A stretch of 64,000 nt of DNA from JAVBPA01 sp031549925 (lineage in GTDB: Bacteria; Bacillota; Clostridia; Oscillospirales; CAG-272), in contig JAVBPA010000001.1 of the NCBI GenBank assembly GCA_031549925.1, forward strand, positions 1 to 64,000. The letters are read 5' to 3'. The notes under the pieces were generated by a model, which was given only the letters and a program-made list of their open reading frames with translations, did no database searches and was not told the DNA's origin. The position numbers and the translations under genes are program-made. Of the stretch, positions 8,316-16,223 are shown piece by piece (within the stretch, counting starts at the first letter, position 1; each line of letters starts with the position of its first letter).

Positions 8316-8639
8316 ATGAAGACAAAAAAATTAATAGCGGTACTTTGCGTAATGCTGAACATAGCTCTTGTATTTCAACTGGGTATAGGTTATATCTTCG
8401 CTTACGGACATGAGGTTGAGTTGATTAAATTAGAGGAACTGATGGCTCAGGCGGCAAATCCATGCGATCCGCCACCGCCTAAATGTCCGCCTCATAATTG
8501 GAATAAAGGAATAGTTCGTGAATATGTAACATGTACCGGATTAGGCTGTGGCGCTCAACTTATTGTATATGATATGTCTTGCAAAGATTGTCCTTATACT
8601 AATACTATTACATCGTTTTGCGGTAATTGTTTAATATAA
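8316..8639 (+). CDS. Secreted small protein / candidate precursor peptide 2 (Cys-rich)
   Basis: 107 residues from ATG 8316, preceded by AAAGGAGGTAACAGA; the in-frame codons further upstream are leader sequence. An N-terminal signal (MKTKKLIAVLCVMLNIALVF) closely follows that of the peptide at 349. A short acidic part ends in EELMAQAANPC, matching EELQPMAATGNC there. The tail has many Cys, mostly as CxxC or similar pairs (CDPPPPKCPPH, CTGLGC, CKDC, CGNC), like a zinc-ribbon or a multi-disulfide peptide. Its likely path is out of the cell by the general secretory route or the neighbouring exporters. Function is unknown. Confidence 0.65.
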   Translation: MKTKKLIAVLCVMLNIALVFQLGIGYIFAYGHEVELIKLEELMAQAANPCDPPPPKCPPHNWNKGIVREYVTCTGLGCGAQLIVYDMSCKDCPYTNTITSFCGNCLI

Positions 8640-8698
8640 AATAATAAATTCCCAATTATAAATGAATAGCATGTAATACTTCGATTATTATTAATATT

Positions 8699-8749
8699 GC
8701 GAAGGGTTTTACAATAATACATTAAGTATAATATTGCGAATCCCTTCGC
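8699..8749 (+). terminator. Hairpin after precursor 2
   Basis: GCGAAGGG (8699-8706) and CCCTTCGC (8742-8749) can pair around a 35-base loop. No T-run follows, so it may be an attenuator or an mRNA 3'-end protecting stem between the peptide gene and the next gene rather than a strong terminator. Confidence 0.4.
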
Positions 8750-8793
8750 TTATAATTAATAAATTGAGCCAAAACCAAATAAAGGAAAGGATT

Positions 8794-9258
8794 ATGATGA
8801 ATAATTATTTGTCGATAGAATTTGGAAGAAAATCAATTTTAAATAATGAAATTATAGTAGAGTTTGCCAAATCAAGATATCCCGTACAGGATGTAAAAGA
8901 TATTGAAACAGGAAATGTAATATTACTCGATAGAAAATCTCCAGGATATCAAATACCCGCCAAACCGAATGATATATCTTTAAAAATTTACATAAACGGA
9001 TTTTTAGCAGCAACGGGTAAACCTTTTAAAATAAATAATAACCGGGGTACAGTTATAACTGAAATAATTGATGAAAAAAGCGTATCAACTGCTTTGGTTA
9101 ATGATAATACTATCGAACTTGATAAAGAACATTCCGTAAAAATTCCTTTTATCTGCGACGTTTCTATAAACGGAAATATTATAGCAAGGGGTGAAATTGT
9201 TGTAGAAAGCGATGATGGTGAGTACTGTATTATGATAAGTGAAGTTTTATATAATTAA
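8794..9258 (+). CDS. Unrecognised 154-residue protein after precursor 2
   Basis: The start at ATG 8794 is favoured by AAAGGAAAGGATT upstream; the frame is open back to 8734 but has no ribosome site there. No signal or membrane segment is visible. The sequence is strand-rich and soluble, with NGFLAATGKP and SINGNIIARGEIVVES suggesting a beta fold. It takes the same position relative to precursor 2 as the 840 protein takes to precursor 1, without visible similarity. Possible roles are binding, maturation or immunity for the adjacent peptide; none is shown by motif. Confidence 0.55.
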   Translation: MMNNYLSIEFGRKSILNNEIIVEFAKSRYPVQDVKDIETGNVILLDRKSPGYQIPAKPNDISLKIYINGFLAATGKPFKINNNRGTVITEIIDEKSVSTALVNDNTIELDKEHSVKIPFICDVSINGNIIARGEIVVESDDGEYCIMISEVLYN

Positions 9259-9306
9259 AACTTCACAGTAATAAAATGTATAATATAATGAAAAATCATA
9301 TATAAA

Positions 9307-9879
9307 ATGGCCGGTTTAAAAATATACATTCCGGGAATAAACCCGGGAATTGAAGAGCTGCAAAAACAAAAAGGATATGTTTTTCATGTTACCGTAGAAG
9401 ATGAAAATGGCTATTACCTCGTTGAAATACGCGAATATCTTTCATTTATCAAAGGAACTTTTTTTCATGTTGAAAAACAGGGCTTTTTTATCCCTCCGAA
9501 AAATTTGATTCTTGCAAATGAATGTAGTTACAGCGAAATAGTAAAAACCATAAATTATTATTATGACAATTATTATTTTGAAGATATGAAAAGAACCAAC
9601 GTTATTGACATCGAAAATTTCAACGGCGATTTCAATGCGGACATAAAATACAGAAAATCAAACGTGGCTGTCACAAACCTGTTGATTTATCGGGGACGTT
9701 TATTTTATTTCAATATAATGAAAATTTACGGTGAGGAAGTTTATATTTTAAACAACATTCATGACGATAAGGAGCTGCTCAAGCGTATACATGACGAGCT
9801 TGACGGCAGGGGCTGGCTGGATTTATACAAGCCTTACAATATGGTAACCATCACGGAGCTTCTGCAAATAATGAATTGA
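9307..9879 (+). CDS. Unrecognised 190-residue protein
   Basis: ATG 9307 has no clear ribosome site. The protein is soluble, rich in Tyr, Asp and Asn, with alternating strands and helices; the middle has YYYDNYYFEDMKR and the end helix-forming KELLKRIHDELDGRG. It follows the 8794 gene by 48 bases and is followed by a terminator-like hairpin, so the run 8316-9879 may be one transcript. I do not recognise the family. Confidence 0.5.
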   Translation: MAGLKIYIPGINPGIEELQKQKGYVFHVTVEDENGYYLVEIREYLSFIKGTFFHVEKQGFFIPPKNLILANECSYSEIVKTINYYYDNYYFEDMKRTNVIDIENFNGDFNADIKYRKSNVAVTNLLIYRGRLFYFNIMKIYGEEVYILNNIHDDKELLKRIHDELDGRGWLDLYKPYNMVTITELLQIMN

Positions 9880-9901
9880 AATATATTACAACAAAAAAAT
9901 A

Positions 9902-9941
9902 TTTCCGGAAGCAGCGGATATTCCGGAAAGCTTCTCTTTTT
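9902..9941 (+). terminator. Terminator-like hairpin after 9307 gene
   Basis: TTTCCGGAA (9902-9910) pairs perfectly with TTCCGGAAA (9921-9929) around a 10-base loop, with GCTTCTCTTTTT following. It probably closes the precursor 2 transcript. Confidence 0.6.
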
Positions 9942-10052
9942 AAGGGGCGACCGTGTTACCAACCCACAGCACTCTATACAGTATAGCAAATTACTTCATT
10001 CTTGGAAAGGAACGTAAAAATACTACTTTTATGTTATACGAGAGGTAACAAA

Positions 10053-10163
10053 ATGAAATTTACAAATGTAGATGATAAAACAATGTCACGAAACTATAAT
10101 TCCGGAATAATTAACCCAAATGGAACAAAAAGCGAAGTCAGTGAACATTTTTTTACTGAATAA
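10053..10163 (+). CDS. Tiny ORF, 36 residues, ahead of the 10184 gene
   Basis: ATG 10053 follows CGAGAGGTAACAAA, a good ribosome site; stop TAA 10161-10163. It begins MKFTNVDDKTMSRNYNSG, weakly like the tiny ORFs at 199 and 1393 (MK, then VD), and ends in a Glu/Phe-rich tail. It is 20 bases upstream of the next gene. Product role unknown; a leader peptide is possible. Confidence 0.4.
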   Translation: MKFTNVDDKTMSRNYNSGIINPNGTKSEVSEHFFTE

Positions 10164-10183
10164 AATAAAGGAATATTTATAAA

Positions 10184-10852
10184 ATGAATCATGCCTATGA
10201 ATCTACATATGTTAATTATAAATTTGAAAAACTGCCCGAAGCAGTTCGTTTCAGCGCACAACGTCTGATATCAATGTTTAAAGATGATTTTATTAGGGGA
10301 GAAACACCGATATGCTGGGATAATACTGTTTCAACGCTGATTGGTTTTGCAAATATGAAGGCGTATACTGTTTGGCACAAGGCAATTCCTTTAAAAGACT
10401 GCACGTCAATTACAGATTATAAAAAAGTATGGAAGCTGCTTGACGTTGAAAAAGGCGAATATGATACAAGTTATACAGTGTGTAATGAAAACTCGGAAAT
10501 GAAAATATATGTCGGTATAAAAAGAATAACCGGCAGTGAATGCAGCGGACATAATTCGTCAAATGTTATTATTTATATTCCGTATTCATACGAATTTGAT
10601 TTTAATCTGATATTTGAAAATTTGAAAGAAGGACAATATGATTTTTCTCCTTTTAATTATTCAGATGTGCTGTCAGGTATCGCAACCGATACACCGGGAA
10701 TGTTCATACTGCATTATTCAGGATTATGCGGAACAGTATATCTTACTGTATATGGAAAAGACGTTGTAAAATACTTTGACATCAATATATGCAATACATT
10801 TCCCGAAAATTCTGAAAGCATATACAGACGCGGAATAAAAACAGAAATGTGA
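10184..10852 (+). CDS. Unrecognised 222-residue protein
   Basis: ATG 10184 with AAAGGA about 12 bases upstream. The protein is soluble with no signal sequence. It is Tyr-rich with scattered Cys (five) and a basic C-terminus. No catalytic motif is recognised. It closes the run of cluster-associated unknowns and is followed by IS debris. It shares A/T-rich codon use with 8794 and 9307 rather than with the 1543-8027 core. Confidence 0.5.
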   Translation: MNHAYESTYVNYKFEKLPEAVRFSAQRLISMFKDDFIRGETPICWDNTVSTLIGFANMKAYTVWHKAIPLKDCTSITDYKKVWKLLDVEKGEYDTSYTVCNENSEMKIYVGIKRITGSECSGHNSSNVIIYIPYSYEFDFNLIFENLKEGQYDFSPFNYSDVLSGIATDTPGMFILHYSGLCGTVYLTVYGKDVVKYFDINICNTFPENSESIYRRGIKTEM

Positions 10853-11651
10853 ATATTTTATTGATAAAAGAAAGAGATAAAAAAATGAATTCAAGAATAA
10901 AATTACAAAAAATCCGATGTAATTCTTGCCAATAAAAACAATAAGAAAACAGCAACAAAACAAAGTTCTCCAAAACAAAAAAAATTAGGGGAGCAAATGC
11001 GGGGCGCATCAAACGGTCAGACTTTTATGCCGAGGATGTAATTGTGCCATTGCTTATAGGTATCATCGCCGCTTCTTCAGGTGGCTTTCTTTTTCAATTG
11101 ACCGTGTGATTATTTCGCGGTTACAATTGTCCACGAATTGCGAGCGAACGAGTTACCAATGAACACGCTATCGGCTTCATCAAGCGTTTCAAAATCTTAT
11201 CTGAAAAATACCGTAACAGGCGAAACGCTTTGGATTACGTTTTAATTTGCTTGCGGATATTTGTAATTTTGAATTCCTTTTTAGTTATGTAGGAAGTATA
11301 GTGATGTTCAGGGGATTTGTTATGTGTGAAAAACAAGCCTGAAAAGCCTTTTTTCAAACAAGTTAGCTTTTTCAAAGATTATACAGGTTGTTTACGCGGA
11401 AAATCGTAGAAATTTGGAATTGATAAAGAAGCAAAAAGCGCGGTTAGGGAACAGATACACAAAAAGCGACGGACAACCTGTCGAAAAAAATCTTTAAAGT
11501 TTTCAAATAATACAATCTTTCGGTATATGATTTACCATAGACAACGTAAAACGAAGTGATTTTATGTTGCATAGAATTTATTAATCCCAACTAGTATAAT
11601 TTTTTCGATTTATGAGGATAATTTATACAAAACCATCATGGGGGATTTAAT
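10853..11651 (+). pseudogene. Intergenic stretch with decayed IS5-like transposase end
   Basis: About 800 bases without an intact gene. Around 11135-11290 the + strand reads ASERVTNEHAIGFIKRFKIL, then SEKYRNRR, and after a one-base frame change RFGLRFNLLADICNFE. This is the characteristic C-terminal part of IS5-type DDE transposases. The upstream two-thirds, including the first catalytic Asp residues, is missing. A 16-residue ORF at 10885 and an open stretch of ~40 codons rich in Lys/Gln precede it; I attach no function to them. The rest is unassigned. Confidence 0.7.
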
Positions 11652-11900
11652 TTGGAAATTAACATAAACGAAAAAGATTGTATTGTTGAAATATGGCTAA
11701 CCAGTACAGAAAAAAATAATCAAAAACTTCGTGATTCTCTTAAACCAAAGTACAAAAAATGGAAAGCACAAAACTATCTCCCTGTTGTTTATGAATCAGG
11801 TGAAGATGATTTAAAACAAAGTATTTATGGGTTATTGCGTCATAATCGCGAAATAATCGCAAAACAGCAGTTATCCGATGAAAAACATTTATATAAATAA
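11652..11900 (+). CDS. Small hypothetical protein, 82 residues
   Basis: TTG 11652 preceded by GGGGGATTTAA. The protein is hydrophilic and basic; MEININEKDCIVEIWLTSTE is strand-like, followed by a charged helix. No known motif. It stands 75 bases before the ATPase gene, just after the IS debris. It could be a small accessory of the mobile region. Confidence 0.45.
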   Translation: MEININEKDCIVEIWLTSTEKNNQKLRDSLKPKYKKWKAQNYLPVVYESGEDDLKQSIYGLLRHNREIIAKQQLSDEKHLYK

Positions 11901-11949
11901 TTTTGCGGATATAGCCCATAAAACACTTTTATTTTCATCGATGTTGCGG

Positions 11950-11955
11950 TATAAT
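11950..11955 (+). promoter_or_regulatory. -10 box (TATAAT) before the AAA ATPase
   Basis: A perfect TATAAT lies 21 bases before the ATG at 11976; no convincing -35 box is seen. Confidence 0.4.
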
Positions 11956-11975
11956 GTTTGCATGAGGTGATAATT

Positions 11976-13187
11976 ATGATTGAAAGGCCACTTTATACAA
12001 ATAAAATTATGACATATGTAGATACGCCGTTTATAAAAATATTGACCGGAGTACGCCGCTGCGGTAAATCTACAATTCTAAAAATGCTGATGGAAGAATT
12101 GCAAAATCGAAGTATTCCCAATCATCGCATATTACACTACAACTTCGATTCACTTGAACATGAAGAAATAAAAAACTCAAAAACACTCTTTTCAGAACTC
12201 AAATCTCGCCTATCTGATGATGAAAAAACATATCTTTTTTTAGATGAAATACAAGAAGTAGAAGATTGGGAAAAAGTCGTAAATTCGTTGATGGCCGATT
12301 ATAACGTTGATATTTACGTTACCGGTTCAAACTCAAAAATGATGTCGTCAGAAATTTCCACTTATCTCACAGGTAGGTATATTTCTTTTCGAATCTATCC
12401 TCTTTCATTCGCGGAATATCTGATATTCCGAAAAGCATATACTGATATCTCTCACATTCATTCCGAACTGGCTAGTTATCTCCGTTACGGCGGATTCCCG
12501 GCAATTCACCTGCGTGATTATTCGCTTGATGACGTTTATAATATCGTACGGGATATTTACAATTCAACAATCTTCACAGATATTGTCAAGCGAAACGAAA
12601 TACGCAAGATTGATCAGCTTGAACGTATCGTTCGATTTGTTTTTGACAATGTAGGCAGGACATTTTCCGCCGCTTCGATATCAAAATATTTGAAAAGTGA
12701 AAACCGCAATATAGATAATGAAACCGTATACAACTATCTGGCAAAATTGGAAAGCGCTTATATCATTCACCGATGTTCCCGTTATGATATTCAAGGGAAA
12801 GAGATTCTGAAAACACATGAAAAATTTTATCTTGCAGATTCTGCGTTCCGGTATAGTGTATTGGGCTATTCACCCGACAGTTTGGCGGCAATGCTGGAGA
12901 ATATTGTTTATTTAGAATTAAACCGCAGAAGTTATGATGTTTATGTCGGCAAGATTGATAATACGGAGATAGATTTTATTGCGGTTAAGCAGGAAAACAA
13001 ACTTTATATTCAAGTAACACAACAAATCGGTTCACCCGAAACTGAACTGCGTGAATACGGCAGATTGCTTGATATTCGTGATAATTATCCCAAGTATGTA
13101 CTCCGTACAGACGATTTTGCCGGCGGGAATTATGAAGGAATAAAGACAATGCATATCGCGGATTTTCTGCTAAGCGACGAATATTAA
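11976..13187 (+). CDS. AAA_14 / DUF4143 family ATPase
   Basis: 403 residues. The ATG 11976 is chosen because GAGGTGATAATT directly precedes it; the in-frame TTG six codons upstream overlaps that site. Walker A GVRRCGKST lies near residue 26, Walker B TYLFLDEIQEVEDWE near 90, and a winged-helix plus nuclease-like DUF4143 tail ends with YIQVTQQIGSPETELREYGR. Members are common, poorly understood cytosolic ATPases that expand and move between genomes. It lies between IS remains and the recombinase, so it is probably part of the mobile region. Confidence 0.88.
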   Translation: MIERPLYTNKIMTYVDTPFIKILTGVRRCGKSTILKMLMEELQNRSIPNHRILHYNFDSLEHEEIKNSKTLFSELKSRLSDDEKTYLFLDEIQEVEDWEKVVNSLMADYNVDIYVTGSNSKMMSSEISTYLTGRYISFRIYPLSFAEYLIFRKAYTDISHIHSELASYLRYGGFPAIHLRDYSLDDVYNIVRDIYNSTIFTDIVKRNEIRKIDQLERIVRFVFDNVGRTFSAASISKYLKSENRNIDNETVYNYLAKLESAYIIHRCSRYDIQGKEILKTHEKFYLADSAFRYSVLGYSPDSLAAMLENIVYLELNRRSYDVYVGKIDNTEIDFIAVKQENKLYIQVTQQIGSPETELREYGRLLDIRDNYPKYVLRTDDFAGGNYEGIKTMHIADFLLSDEY

Positions 13188-13217
13188 ATATTATTAAATC
13201 AGTATATTATAATTAAC

Positions 13218-13246
13218 TTGCATTTTATATCAATTCGTGATACAAT
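13218..13246 (+). promoter_or_regulatory. SigA-type promoter of the recombinase
   Basis: TTGCAT at 13218-13223, a 17-base spacer and TACAAT at 13241-13246, 36 bases before the start codon. It suggests vegetative rather than sporulation-sigma expression. Confidence 0.6.
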
Positions 13247-13282
13247 GTTGATATAAAAATTATTATAAAGGAATGATTAATA

Positions 13283-15460
13283 TTGACAGGAAAATTCAAT
13301 ATTGCAGGATATAGCCGTATTTCCGTCGATGATGATCTCGATCGTGACAACACTTCAATTGAAAATCAAAAATCAATCATCGAAGATTATGTCAAACACC
13401 ATTTTTTTGATTCAAAACTTGATTTTTATGAAGACCGTGACCGCTCCGGATATACATTTGAACAACGTGAGGGATATCAGCAGCTGCGTCCGTTACTTAT
13501 GAGTCATCAATATGATATACTTATCGTCAAAGATTTTTCCCGGTTTTCACGGCGTAACAGCCGCGGACTCGTGGAACTCGAAGACCTCAGAGATGTCGGT
13601 GTGCGTATCATATCTATAGGAGACTCCATCGACTATCCGACATACGACGATTGGACAGCGATACAATTCCGTTTCCTTGTCAATGAAATGCCGGTTACCG
13701 ATGCTTCCAAGAAAGTAAAATCTGTAATAAAACGGCGGCAGGAAGACGGACGCTGGATATGTGCTGTACCTTACGGTTATGTAATAACAAATACTAAAAC
13801 AATGGCATTTGAAATAAGCGAATCTGAAGCTGAGATAGTACGAAAAATTTATGAGCTTTACAATCAAGGTTGGGGATATAAGAGGATTTCCAATTACCTC
13901 ACCGATTTGCACATTCCGACACCGCGTATGAATGAACGAGCACGCAAAGAAGCGAAAGGTGAAGATTGTAAACTAAAAACCCGCAATGAATGGAGTATTA
14001 TCACAATACAAGGTATCCTGTCCAACGACTTTTACATTGGTACACTGCGTCAAGGAAAATATAACCGCAAGAAAATCAACGGCGTAGACATAAAGCTTGA
14101 CGAAAGCGATCATATCGTTTTTGAAAATAATCACGATCCGATCGTTGACTTTCGCACATTTTCCGCCACGCAAGAGGGATTGAAAAAACGCACTACAGAT
14201 CATTACCGCGGCATAAAGAAGAACGATAACGTCTATTCCGGATTCCTTGTCTGCGGCGATTGCAACAGCCCCATGTTTGCGATGGGCCGGACAGATTTAC
14301 GCGACGCTTACCGTTGCGGAAAATATCACAGACGTGGACTTTCCGGTTGTACAAGCCATCACATACGCGTTGATATGTTGGACACAGTGCTGAAGAATTA
14401 TCTCCGTTACATTAGTGAAATTTCAGCGGATATGATAACGCAACTGGAAGAATCGATCAAGAACGAATCCGAAGCGGTGAAAAACAATCAACAGACAGTC
14501 GACATTTTCGAAAAGCATCTGGACGACGCGAAAGAAGAACTCAAGGTCTTGATTCGCCAGAAAGCACGCGAACTCATGCGTAAGCCCGAATCAGAGGATA
14601 TCATCGAAGAAACATACGAAGAATTGATCGCCGAATGTAGAAGACGTATTGAGGGATTGCAGAATCAAATCGCACTCACCTTTGACAAACGCAACACCAT
14701 TATCCGTGTCAACCGAATCGCAAAAACTACCATCAGTATATTCGACGAGGTATTACAAAAAGAAAAACTCGACAAACAGGATTTAGAATTAATCATTGAC
14801 AAGATATATATTTATGAAGATCACATAGAAGTAAAATTGAAAGCGGACATTGATTCCTTGTTTCGCTGCGGTGAGCTGACGGAGGAGACTGTCGTAAATT
14901 TTAACTCAGGCATCGTAGATATCTTACAGACTCAATTAATCCAATGTTCACCAAAACATTCGGACAAGGTTTACGATGTCAATGTTATCAGCAGTGGCGA
15001 CCCATTGGAAATATATACAGACAGAGAAGGCGAAGTAATATTTAAAAAATATTCACCGATAGGTGAACTTGGTTCATTTGCATCTCAATACGCGGATACT
15101 TTGCATAAAACGTGCGATTTGTCTATAGTTATTTGCGACCGCGATGCGGTGATTGCCTGCTCGGGATTGCCTAAAAAAGATTTTTTGGAGAAGCGTTTAT
15201 CTCCTGATATGGAAAGTGTTATTGAATCACGTAATATGTATACGGCAAAAAGCACAGACAAGCATATATTTATTACTGATGATTCCGGAAGCGGATATGT
15301 CGCTTCCTGTATCATGCCTATTATAACCGAAGGTGATGTTACGGGATGCGTAGCTTCGCTTATACCCGAAGGAAGCGCGGTAAATATGAATGTTTCCGAT
15401 ACAGAGCAAAAGCTTGTACAAACAGCCGCTTTGTTTTTGGGAAGACAGCTTGAACAATAA
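13283..15460 (+). CDS. Large serine recombinase running into the SpoVT C-terminal half
   Basis: 725 residues from TTG 13283 (AAAGGA at 13267-13272). Residues 1-160 are a resolvase domain with catalytic Ser in YSRISVDD and VKDFSRFSRRNSRG. A Recombinase domain follows, then a zinc ribbon (CGDC near 331, later two Cys) and a coiled coil (~375-480). From residue 572 the sequence becomes SpoVT: GDPLEIYTDREGEVIFKKYS, then LSIVICDRDAVIACSG and the GAF core to the end. Residues 1-30 of SpoVT, the AbrB-type DNA-binding part, are missing. A family recombinase normally ends shortly before that point. The best reading is an integrase whose 3' end abuts its attachment site inside spoVT; a functional GAF-fused recombinase is the alternative. 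Confidence 0.92.
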   Translation: MTGKFNIAGYSRISVDDDLDRDNTSIENQKSIIEDYVKHHFFDSKLDFYEDRDRSGYTFEQREGYQQLRPLLMSHQYDILIVKDFSRFSRRNSRGLVELEDLRDVGVRIISIGDSIDYPTYDDWTAIQFRFLVNEMPVTDASKKVKSVIKRRQEDGRWICAVPYGYVITNTKTMAFEISESEAEIVRKIYELYNQGWGYKRISNYLTDLHIPTPRMNERARKEAKGEDCKLKTRNEWSIITIQGILSNDFYIGTLRQGKYNRKKINGVDIKLDESDHIVFENNHDPIVDFRTFSATQEGLKKRTTDHYRGIKKNDNVYSGFLVCGDCNSPMFAMGRTDLRDAYRCGKYHRRGLSGCTSHHIRVDMLDTVLKNYLRYISEISADMITQLEESIKNESEAVKNNQQTVDIFEKHLDDAKEELKVLIRQKARELMRKPESEDIIEETYEELIAECRRRIEGLQNQIALTFDKRNTIIRVNRIAKTTISIFDEVLQKEKLDKQDLELIIDKIYIYEDHIEVKLKADIDSLFRCGELTEETVVNFNSGIVDILQTQLIQCSPKHSDKVYDVNVISSGDPLEIYTDREGEVIFKKYSPIGELGSFASQYADTLHKTCDLSIVICDRDAVIACSGLPKKDFLEKRLSPDMESVIESRNMYTAKSTDKHIFITDDSGSGYVASCIMPIITEGDVTGCVASLIPEGSAVNMNVSDTEQKLVQTAALFLGRQLEQ
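14996..15460 (+). pseudogene. spoVT: spoVT 3' fragment (in frame with the recombinase)
   Basis: 154 residues equivalent to SpoVT from about residue 31 to the end, including the complete GAF domain that in SpoVT senses a forespore signal. The AbrB/SpoVT DNA-binding N-terminus, including its start codon, is absent from the whole window on both strands. The junction falls at the GGCGAC codons 14996-15001, a likely crossover site. Restored spoVT would need excision joining this part to a 5' piece expected left of position 1. SpoVT tunes late forespore gene expression in Bacillus. Confidence 0.85.
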
Positions 15461-15520
15461 ATATATCAATAATAAAAACTGAAAAACGATATTATTAAAT
15501 TTAAATATAAAAAAATTAAA

Positions 15521-15561
15521 AAGCAACTGGCCGGAAATTCAACCGAACCAGTTGTTTTTTG
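15521..15561 (+). terminator. Terminator after recombinase-spoVT
   Basis: GCAACTGG (15523-15530) pairs with CCAGTTGT (15548-15555, one G-T) and a T-run follows, with A residues on the other side, so it may work for both directions. Confidence 0.65.
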
Positions 15562-15719
15562 TGTTTATATTATCAGGATATCTTTAAAACTTTAAATTAT
15601 TTTAATGTGTTGCAAATTAAATTTGAAAATTATTCAGATAAATAAAAGCTTTTATATAAATAAAATTTTATCCGCATAATTAAATATAAAATATATTGTT
15701 TATACATTTAAAAAAATTA

Positions 15720-16223
15720 TTACTTATCTGCTGTACAAATTGTAAGCACATATTCGTTTTCTATATCATATGTAGTGTATTTATGCGGATAGTTAAAATC
15801 GGTTTCAAGAAAACCATTCCCGGTCATTTTACCGTAACTTTCGCGTTTTGTCCATGCTTTTATATAATCTTTATTGGTGTTTCCCGGCAATTCAAACGGA
15901 GTAAGCCATCTTTTGGCAAGTTTATCGCTTACCGGTATAATCTTTTGTATATCAATACCAACAGGATATCTCGATACAACAGCAGATGTATATTTACCGG
16001 AGTGTGAAATGTTAAAATTTATTTCAGGATAAAGCAAAAAAAACGGTTTTCCTTTAGGTGTTATCGCTATATCGAAAGATTCCGCGTCCATTTTAAATAT
16101 TTCGAAAACCATATCAACAACGAATTTCATTGCATAATGATGTGCGTCGGCGGTTTCGCAGATGGAAGCAGCAGCTATTGTGTTTTCGTCTATTATATAT
16201 TTATATATCGGTTTCTTTTCCAT
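15720..16223 (-). CDS. Sfp-type 4'-phosphopantetheinyl transferase
   Basis: 167 residues, short for the Sfp family. Motifs: FNISHSG at 70-76, VGIDIQ with the metal-binding Asp91, and WTKRESYGKMTGNG at 124-137 with Glu128 and Lys132. The Lys normally before that Glu (Lys150 of Sfp) is Arg127 here. It transfers phosphopantetheine from CoA to the serine of carrier proteins. Its start overlaps the end of rnfB by 23 bases, so it is the last gene of the rnf operon. It could activate the ACPs of the 0-3 kb cluster as well as the housekeeping carrier. Confidence 0.85.
   Translation of the reverse strand: MEKKPIYKYIIDENTIAAASICETADAHHYAMKFVVDMVFEIFKMDAESFDIAITPKGKPFFLLYPEINFNISHSGKYTSAVVSRYPVGIDIQKIIPVSDKLAKRWLTPFELPGNTNKDYIKAWTKRESYGKMTGNGFLETDFNYPHKYTTYDIENEYVLTICTADK

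Noticed and set aside
8316..8639. Classical lanthipeptide or sactipeptide precursor
   Set aside because: The leader is a signal peptide and no LanM/LanB/LanC or radical SAM enzyme lies in the window.
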